Shown one piece after another: positions 63,982 through 64,000 of a DNA stretch of 64,000 nucleotides. The notes below the pieces were generated by a model that had not been told where the DNA came from, did no database searches, and saw only the letters and a program-made list of their open reading frames with translations. This DNA comes from Lingula anatina (lineage: Eukaryota; Brachiopoda; Lingulata; Lingulida; Lingulidae), in NCBI RefSeq assembly GCF_001039355.2, contig NW_019775640.1:147415-211414 (forward strand), in the 5' to 3' direction. How positions within the stretch are numbered: the stretch's first letter is position 1; every line of letters starts with the position of its first letter. Made by a program: the position numbers and the translations under genes.

Positions 63982-64000
63982 GTCCAATCATCACAACCCA

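Overview
The window is animal nuclear DNA. Genes are split by GT-AG introns, coding exons lie in AT-rich non-coding DNA, and every recognisable protein has metazoan relatives (POP1, RIDA, acyl-protein thioesterase, a NIPA-like transporter, microcephalin, a SAMD10/12-type SAM protein). The low GC, abundant fold-back elements, an SGNH-hydrolase retroelement and strong divergence between the two copies of one block suggest a highly heterozygous marine invertebrate, perhaps a mollusc or other lophotrochozoan. The sequence alone does not fix the species.

Layout. 1-11148 holds copy A of a block: a secreted S8 (subtilisin/proteinase K-like) protease (+), RIDA (-) and POP1 (+, cut off inside its last exon). 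At 11152 there is a single n, and 11153-20977 holds copy B: the same protease without its start, RIDA, and a complete POP1. The complementary truncations on either side of the n mean this is best read as two haplotypes of one locus laid end to end by the assembler. 23517-38911 (-) is an eight-exon acyl-protein thioesterase. Its introns carry a LINE remnant, two related GATCGA-type inverted-repeat elements and a 100-bp AT tract. Its first exon appears twice because 1284 bp are repeated on both sides of a 624-n gap, almost certainly an unmerged contig overlap. 39261-46705 (+) is a twelve-exon NIPA-like (DUF803) membrane transporter. 49375-56055 (-) is a twelve-exon microcephalin (MCPH1) gene with three BRCT domains and an RRKSC repeat array. 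57395-58778 (+) is a small SAM-domain protein of the SAMD10/12 (Aveugle) type. From about 61280 to the end lies a decayed retroelement with gag-like pieces and an SGNH-hydrolase frame broken by one stop codon.

The genes are unrelated housekeeping and regulatory functions rather than a pathway. Six of the seven distinct genes form three head-to-head pairs with short shared upstream regions: RIDA/POP1, thioesterase/NIPA-like and MCPH1/SAM. The S8 protease is the exception. It has an intronless coding region, a signal peptide, an I9-like propeptide, a mucin-like Ser/Thr stalk and a hydrophobic GPI-type tail, and it differs between the two copies far more than POP1 does. I found no wholly new system. 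The strongest items for a second look are the two assembly duplications, the divergent protease, the transposon insertion seen as filled and empty sites, the N-terminally extended thioesterase and the MCPH1 repeat array.
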